Assembly (NCBI GenBank): GCA_022841915.1
Contig: JALHQN010000003.1
Coordinates: forward strand, 1 to 64,000
Direction: 5' to 3'
Length of the DNA: 64,000 bases
From: Burkholderiales bacterium
Lineage (GTDB): Bacteria > Pseudomonadota > Gammaproteobacteria > Burkholderiales > WYBJ01
The notes under the pieces are model-generated. The model worked only from the letters and a program-made list of their open reading frames with translations, had not been told where the DNA came from and did no database searches. Positions 57,827 to 64,000 of the stretch are shown here, in pieces. The position numbers were made by a program, and so were the translations under genes. Each line of letters opens with the position of its first letter. Position 1 is the first letter of the stretch.

Positions 57827-58280
57827 GCCGCCCCCGATGCCTTGACGCAGCAAGTCGCTGCACGATGGGCCGTTTACGTCCGCCTCCCTGGCCGGTCTTG
57901 AATTCTGCCGAGCATGCGCTGGCCAGAGGCCCTGCCGCGCGAAACATGTGCGAGTGTCATGACGACATCCCGCGCCGTGGGTGAATCACCACGGATCCCT
58001 CCCATTGCGGCTTATCACACGCCCGTGCGCATGCTTGCGGCAACCGGCGCGGTTGGGTAAGTCCTAGGGATTTTCTGCCTGCCGCCCGCGCGAGCCGCGT
58101 CGAAGCGCATCGTCGTTTACCCACGACGCCGTCGCAACGGGCATGCCCGTCATGCGCCGGTTTCAGGGGTTCCGAGTGTGACGTGTTACCTAAATTTGAT
58201 AACAGACCCCGTCTTAGGATGGGCTTCGAGTCCGCAGCGCACACGGCGCGGACAGCTACGAAGTCGCACGGGGGTAGGAG
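57827..58280. other. 454-base intergenic region before the prepilin gene
   Basis: No ORF with a good start or family match. A perfect 14-base palindrome ACGGGCATGCCCGT lies at 58137-58150, and an AT-richer stretch with TTGATA near 58196; the spacing to the next TAGGAT is too short for a normal promoter. I looked for, and did not find, a c-di-GMP-type riboswitch. Confidence 0.5.
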
Positions 58281-59024
58281 ATGCACGACCACGGTCAAAG
58301 AGGTTTTACGCTGATCGAGATCGTGATCGTCCTGGTGATCCTGGGGCTCCTCATGGGGGGCGTGATGAAGGGCCAGGAACTGATCACGAGCGCACGCGTT
58401 CGCAGTGTCAATGCGCTGATGGAGGGCGTGAAAGCGGCATACTACGGATTCCAGGATCGCTTTCGGGCTTTGCCCGGCGATTATGTGCAGGCCGACAAGC
58501 TATTGCGGTGTCCGGGTGGTGTGTGTCTGCGAGGCAATGGGGATGGCGTCATCGAGCGCAACGCTGCGCCTTTGGCCGGCTCCGAGCCCAATGAATCGAC
58601 ACTGGTCTGGACGCATCTCACGGCTGCCGGGATGCTCAATGGCAGCTACTCGATGACGGCCGGCGAGACGGTGGCGACCGACGTCAATACCCCGAAGAAT
58701 CCCTTCAACATCTATCTGCAGATTGCATACGACAATCGCTATGCCGACAAGATGACGCCGACACCCAATCGCCATAACCTGAAGAGCGGCGCGCTCCTGC
58801 CGGTCGAGATCGCGGCCGAGGTGGATCGAAAGGCGGACGATGGCAATGGCATCAGCGGCAGTTTCCGCTACTCGACCTATGGCGATACGGCCAGCGGCGG
58901 GAACGCACCGGCGACGCCCCCGGCGCCATCGGCCACGTACTCGATCGGACAGTGCGTTTCGGACAGCGGCCTTTGGTTCGTCGCCGAGGGCGAAGCGAAT
59001 TGCGGCGCAGCGGGGCTGCTTTAG
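58281..59024 (+). CDS. type IV prepilin-like protein
   Basis: 247 residues with a class III signal: cleavage after Gly8, then FTLIEIVIVLVILGLL (mature Phe1, Glu5 conserved), and a hydrophobic helix continuing to about residue 35. The C-terminal globular part has paired Cys (CPGGVC; ending QCVSD...NC). GGTAGGAG precedes the ATG. No pilus assembly genes adjoin, so it is an orphan major- or minor-pilin or pseudopilin. Confidence 0.85.
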   Translation: MHDHGQRGFTLIEIVIVLVILGLLMGGVMKGQELITSARVRSVNALMEGVKAAYYGFQDRFRALPGDYVQADKLLRCPGGVCLRGNGDGVIERNAAPLAGSEPNESTLVWTHLTAAGMLNGSYSMTAGETVATDVNTPKNPFNIYLQIAYDNRYADKMTPTPNRHNLKSGALLPVEIAAEVDRKADDGNGISGSFRYSTYGDTASGGNAPATPPAPSATYSIGQCVSDSGLWFVAEGEANCGAAGLL

Positions 59025-59128
59025 GCTGCGGCGGTCGCGGCCGGGCGATGGTCGCCGAGGTCAGGGTCGGCCTGCTCCCGGTGCGCCAGACGGGAGCGGG
59101 CGAGCCCTGACGAGATGCACCGTCCTGG

Positions 59129-60775
59129 CTACAGGCCTACCGATCGCGGAAACCTGAACACGTTGCACGGCTCGGCGGAGCGCTCGTGCTTGCGTCGCAC
59201 GCGGTCTGCCATGGCAAGGGCGTACGGCGCCGCTTCGAGCAGCAGCCCCATCTGCCGCTCGTTCAATTGCAACTGGGCCTTGGCGGCAAGGGATCTCACC
59301 AGTGCGACCGTTTTCGCATCCAGTCCTTTAGGCTTGGCTGGCGTATGCGTCGGCGGCGTGAGCTTCGGCTGTCGGGCGTCGGGATCGAGCTGCGGTCGAC
59401 GCTGGTGCCAGTCGGTGGCCTGTTCGTAGGCATAGCCGATGCGCAGCGCCGTCTTTTCATCGAACGGGCGCCCCATGATCTGCATGCCGAGCGGCAGTCC
59501 GTCGGCGCTGTAGCCGTTGCACAAAGCAAGCGACGGGCAGCCGAGCACATTAGCCATGGGATTGGCGTTCGGACGTGCCCAGAAGTTCAGGGGATGGTGC
59601 TTGTCGAGGCCTGGAGCCGGGCCGAAAACCACGCTCACCAGCGCGTCGTACTTTTTCCACAGGGGCGCCATCTCGTCGATCATGCGACGCTGCTCGCGGC
59701 TGGCGGCGACGTAGTCGCTCGACTGGAACAGGCAAGCCGGCAACGCGCGCGACAGGAAGTCCTCGCCAAAGTCGCCAGCGCGTGTGGCGAGGTCGGGATA
59801 GTTGATGGTGTAGATTTCCGTCTCGGCCAGCACGACCTTGACGTCGCTGTACTCCAGGGCGGGTCGGACGCGTGCATCCTCCACCTTTGCGCCGAGCTTG
59901 CGCAGGGTCGCAATGGCGTCGTCCATGGCCTTCACCACTTCGGGCGACTGCGGAACGTCTTCTTCCCAGACGTGGCGCAACACACCGATGCGCATGCCCT
60001 TGATGCCCTTCTTCAGGTTCGCCCGGTAGTTGGGGATCTGCACCGGAATGCTGCCGCCGTCGTCCGGATCGTAGCCTGCGATCGCCTGCAGCATGATGGC
60101 GCAGTCTTCGACCGAGCGGGTCATCGGGCCGCAATGATCCAGCGTGAACGAATTGGGGACGACGCCGGCACGGCTCACCAGCCCGGCGCTCGACATCATG
60201 CCGACGATGCCGCAGAAGGAGGCCGGACCCCGGATGGAGCCGCCCGTATCCGAGCCTAAAGCGCCGGCGACCAGGCCGGCGGCCACCGCAGCCCCCGAGC
60301 CACTCGAGGAGCCGCCGGTGAAGTGCGCGAGATTCCAGGGGTTGCGGGCGGGTGGCCAGGGCAGGTCGAAGGAGGGGCCGCCGTGGGCAAACTCGTGCGT
60401 CTGCAGCTTGCCGAGCAGAATGCCTCCCGCCTCGTAGAGTTTGCGGGTACAGGTGGAGTCTTGCGCAGGGATGTTCTCCTTGCACAGCTTCGAACCCGCG
60501 GAGGTCATGATGCCTTGCGTGTTGTAGATGTCCTTCAGGCCGAAGGGGATGCCATGCATCGGTCCGCGGTAGTTGCCGGCCGCGATTTCCCGCTGCGCCC
60601 GTTTGGCTTGTCGCAAGGCCAGATCCGAGGTGACGGTGATGAAGGCGTCGAGCTGGGGCTCGTACGTTTCGATGCGCGCCAGGTGCGCCTTGGTCAACTC
60701 GACCGGGGAGAGTTTGCGTGCGCGCAGCAGGCGCGAGAGTTCGGCAATGGACAAACCGCAGACATCAGCCGTCAT
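59129..60775 (-). CDS. amidase with C-terminal GatC/AtzG-like tail
   Basis: 548-residue amidase signature enzyme. Catalytic triad: K81 (GLKDIYNTQG), cis-Ser in GGSSSGSG (154-161), nucleophile S180 in SDTGGSIRGP. After about residue 460 a linker leads to a helical tail (AKTVALVRSLAAKAQLQLNE, ending near VFRFPR) resembling GatC or AtzG/DUF4089 small subunits that complete related amidases. The substrate is unknown; it stands alone. Confidence 0.88.
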   Translation of the reverse strand: MTADVCGLSIAELSRLLRARKLSPVELTKAHLARIETYEPQLDAFITVTSDLALRQAKRAQREIAAGNYRGPMHGIPFGLKDIYNTQGIMTSAGSKLCKENIPAQDSTCTRKLYEAGGILLGKLQTHEFAHGGPSFDLPWPPARNPWNLAHFTGGSSSGSGAAVAAGLVAGALGSDTGGSIRGPASFCGIVGMMSSAGLVSRAGVVPNSFTLDHCGPMTRSVEDCAIMLQAIAGYDPDDGGSIPVQIPNYRANLKKGIKGMRIGVLRHVWEEDVPQSPEVVKAMDDAIATLRKLGAKVEDARVRPALEYSDVKVVLAETEIYTINYPDLATRAGDFGEDFLSRALPACLFQSSDYVAASREQRRMIDEMAPLWKKYDALVSVVFGPAPGLDKHHPLNFWARPNANPMANVLGCPSLALCNGYSADGLPLGMQIMGRPFDEKTALRIGYAYEQATDWHQRRPQLDPDARQPKLTPPTHTPAKPKGLDAKTVALVRSLAAKAQLQLNERQMGLLLEAAPYALAMADRVRRKHERSAEPCNVFRFPRSVGL

Positions 60776-61047
60776 GTGGGGCTCCGGGATAGGGGGAAGG
60801 GCGATGAAGTGTTCGCGAGGGCGCGAGGGGTGTCAAGCCTTTGCGAGGCGCCTGAACGCCCCGACCGGCGGCGAGCGACGGAATGACATCCGACGACGCG
60901 CTCATGTAACCTTGCCGCGGGGTTGCGCGAATACACGTGTATCGAGTCCTGGCGCATTGCCGGTCGGCCTTGAAATCAGCGCAGTCCAAGGGTGTCATAG
61001 TGTTCAGGCGCGCAATCGTGCAGCGCTTTCGTCTACGGAGCCACTTC

Positions 61048-61605
61048 ATGAAGCGTCGCAATTTTCTGAGCGTGTTCGGCGTCGGCGCTCTGGGCATGTT
61101 CGCGTCTGCCGTCGCCCGTGGCGCGGAGTCGCCAGCGGACATGAAGGCGATCGCGAAGCTGCAGAACGATTGGAAGGCTTTGCTCGCACCGGGGGCGAAA
61201 GTCGAACTGTCGCGCGAGCCGCTGAAGCGCTCCGATGCCGAATGGCGCAAGCTGCTCACACCGGAGCAGTTCCACATCCTGCGCGAAGAAGGTACGGAAC
61301 GCGCAGGCACGAGTCCCCTGAACGACGAAAAGCGGCCGGGTGTTTACGTGTGCGCAGGCTGCTCCCTGCCGTTGTTCACTTCGGCGATGAAGTACGACAG
61401 CGGCACTGGTTGGCCGAGCTACTTCACGACGATTCCGGGTGTGTTCGGCACCAAGCGCGATTTCAAGCTGATTTTGCCGCGCACCGAATACCATTGTGTT
61501 CGCTGCGGCGGCCACCACGGCCACGTCTTCGACGACGGGCCGCGGCCGACCGGGCTGCGTTATTGCAACAACGGGCTGGCGTTGCGGTTCGTGCCGCGAG
61601 GCTAG
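61048..61605 (+). CDS. msrB: Tat-exported methionine sulfoxide reductase B
   Basis: 185 residues: Tat signal MKRRNFLSVFGVGALG, then MsrB with Zn ligands C102/C105 and C150/C153 (CAGC; CVRCGGHHGHVF) and catalytic C173 in RYCNNGLALRF. It reduces the R epimer of methionine sulfoxide. ATG 61048 is chosen because the reading upstream has no Tat signal. Export puts it in the periplasm as a repair enzyme. Confidence 0.92.
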   Translation: MKRRNFLSVFGVGALGMFASAVARGAESPADMKAIAKLQNDWKALLAPGAKVELSREPLKRSDAEWRKLLTPEQFHILREEGTERAGTSPLNDEKRPGVYVCAGCSLPLFTSAMKYDSGTGWPSYFTTIPGVFGTKRDFKLILPRTEYHCVRCGGHHGHVFDDGPRPTGLRYCNNGLALRFVPRG

Positions 61606-61617
61606 CTTTGAATCAAT

Positions 61618-63285
<1,668 letters not shown>

Positions 63286-63318
63286 GCTGGGCTCTCGTTG
63301 CGACTCGGGAAGGTTCAC

Positions 63319-63783
63319 GATTGATTATCGTGGCACCGTGGCGCGTTCAGCAAGCACGCGCAGTTCGCAAGTCCAGGGTCCGAATTGACACTAGGACCAG
63401 GCGGACCCTATAGTCATCGAGTGCCTGCACGGTCGATCGTCCAGGTCATCGAATTGCAGTACTTACAACTATATAACCCTTCGATAAAGCATGGAGGGAA
63501 CATGTCGCTAACCGTCCAGGAACACTCAGTCCTCGCGCCGTTCCGCGCCCGCGTCGTCATCGAGCGAACGTCCGGGGATTCGATAGCAGCAGCCATCTGC
63601 ATTACCCGGTGCCGTTCGCGGTCCCACCGCAGGCGACGATCGGGCGCCTTGTTGAGGGCTTGCGAACTCCGAACCTCCGACTGAAGCCAAGTCGCATATC
63701 CGACCCGTTGCGTCGGGCCGAGCTTTTGCAATGCAGCCCGGCGGATGCGGCGGCCGCGTTCCTCTACTTTCTTCGGAGGCGCC
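63319..63783. other. about 465-base region before the dioxygenase gene
   Basis: Holds the weak small ORF at 63502-63684. TATAAC near 63471 could be a -10 box, but no matching -35 is at normal spacing. GGAGG at 63775-63779 serves the downstream gene. Confidence 0.45.
63502..63684 (+). CDS. possible small ORF (60 aa)
   Basis: ATG preceded by GGAGGGAAC, a strong site at slightly short spacing. The product has a plausible first half and an Arg/Ser-rich end that resembles out-of-frame GC-rich sequence. It may be a broken remnant. No family recognised. Confidence 0.25.
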   Translation: MSLTVQEHSVLAPFRARVVIERTSGDSIAAAICITRCRSRSHRRRRSGALLRACELRTSD

Positions 63784-64000
63784 ATGGCTCAGGGCAAAGT
63801 CGGCATGGCTGCCGATGTCTCGATGCTGGCAATGACTGCGGATCTCGGTGCCGAGATCCGCGGCGTGGATTTGTCGTCCCCGCTTTCCGATGCGTGCTTT
63901 CGTCGCATCGGCGAGGTCTATCAACGTTACTGCATGGTCTTCCTGCGCAACCAGCGGCTCGATCCCCGGCTGCTGCTGAGGTTCGCAGCGCGCTTCGGCG
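63784..64000 (+). CDS. TauD/TfdA family dioxygenase (partial, 3' end outside window)
   Basis: First 72 residues of an Fe(II)/2-oxoglutarate dioxygenase. The N-terminal pattern LGAEIRGVDLSSPLSDACF and VFLRNQRL matches TauD/TfdA. GGAGG at 63775-63779 precedes the ATG. Substrate cannot be told; the iron-binding HxD lies beyond the window edge. Confidence 0.8.
   Translation, partial: MAQGKVGMAADVSMLAMTADLGAEIRGVDLSSPLSDACFRRIGEVYQRYCMVFLRNQRLDPRLLLRFAARFG

Noticed and set aside
58137-58150. 14-base perfect palindrome
   Set aside because: Such palindromes arise by chance a few times per 64 kb; no second copy or context marks it as an operator.
57827-58280. c-di-GMP riboswitch before the prepilin gene
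   Set aside because: Expected conserved core bases and paired stems were not found.

Overview
The window reads as a chromosomal segment of a GC-rich betaproteobacterium, most likely in the Burkholderiales. The evidence is gene order: mlaFEDC-mlaB, a YadG/YadH-type ABC exporter, ibaG, murA and a long his operon, then hinT, tatABC, a DegS-like protease, petABC and sspAB, plus five separate Bug/TctC-type binding proteins. I cannot name the species.

Layout. 1-3.3 kb: a sigma-54 activator/response regulator, an ABC ATPase without a permease, and an AurF-like diiron oxygenase. 3.4-25.6 kb: a dense housekeeping block. It covers phospholipid transport (Mla), an ABC-2 exporter, IbaG, peptidoglycan synthesis (MurA), histidine biosynthesis (hisG-hisD-[HAD-DUF429]-hisC-hisB-hisH-hisA-hisF-hisI-hisE), HinT, Tat export, a periplasmic protease, the cytochrome bc1 complex, and the SspA/SspB stress regulator and ClpXP adaptor. 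Many junctions are 4-base ATGA/GTGA overlaps. 25.9-30.9 kb: tRNA-Thr(TGT), a Bug protein, rmlC-rmlD, tRNA-Pro(TGG), an orphan SIR2-domain protein and a glutathione transferase. 31-39.4 kb: three MFS transporters, small and unassigned proteins, a 2-hydroxyacid dehydrogenase and a fused membrane/spermidine-synthase-like protein.

39.4-56.6 kb is the accessory catabolic part. It holds an acyl-CoA dehydrogenase, four Bug proteins, an MmgE/PrpD protein, a class III aminotransferase, a class I CoA-transferase-like pair (alpha subunit broken by an in-frame TGA; beta subunit without the usual catalytic Glu), a cupin and an NDP-forming acyl-CoA synthetase. Two divergent PEP mutase/isocitrate lyase-family lyases follow, one in a tight operon with a LeuCD-like hydratase. 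The lyase plus hydratase pair resembles the dimethylmaleate hydratase/dimethylmalate lyase step known from nicotinate fermentation. It may serve an unassigned branched dicarboxylate pathway fed by nearby Bug-type uptake; this is inference.

56.7-64 kb: nadA, a lone type IV prepilin-like protein, an amidase with a GatC/AtzG-like tail, a Tat-exported MsrB, class I fumarase, and the start of a TauD/TfdA-family dioxygenase cut by the window end. I found no CRISPR array, rRNA, insertion sequence or prophage.
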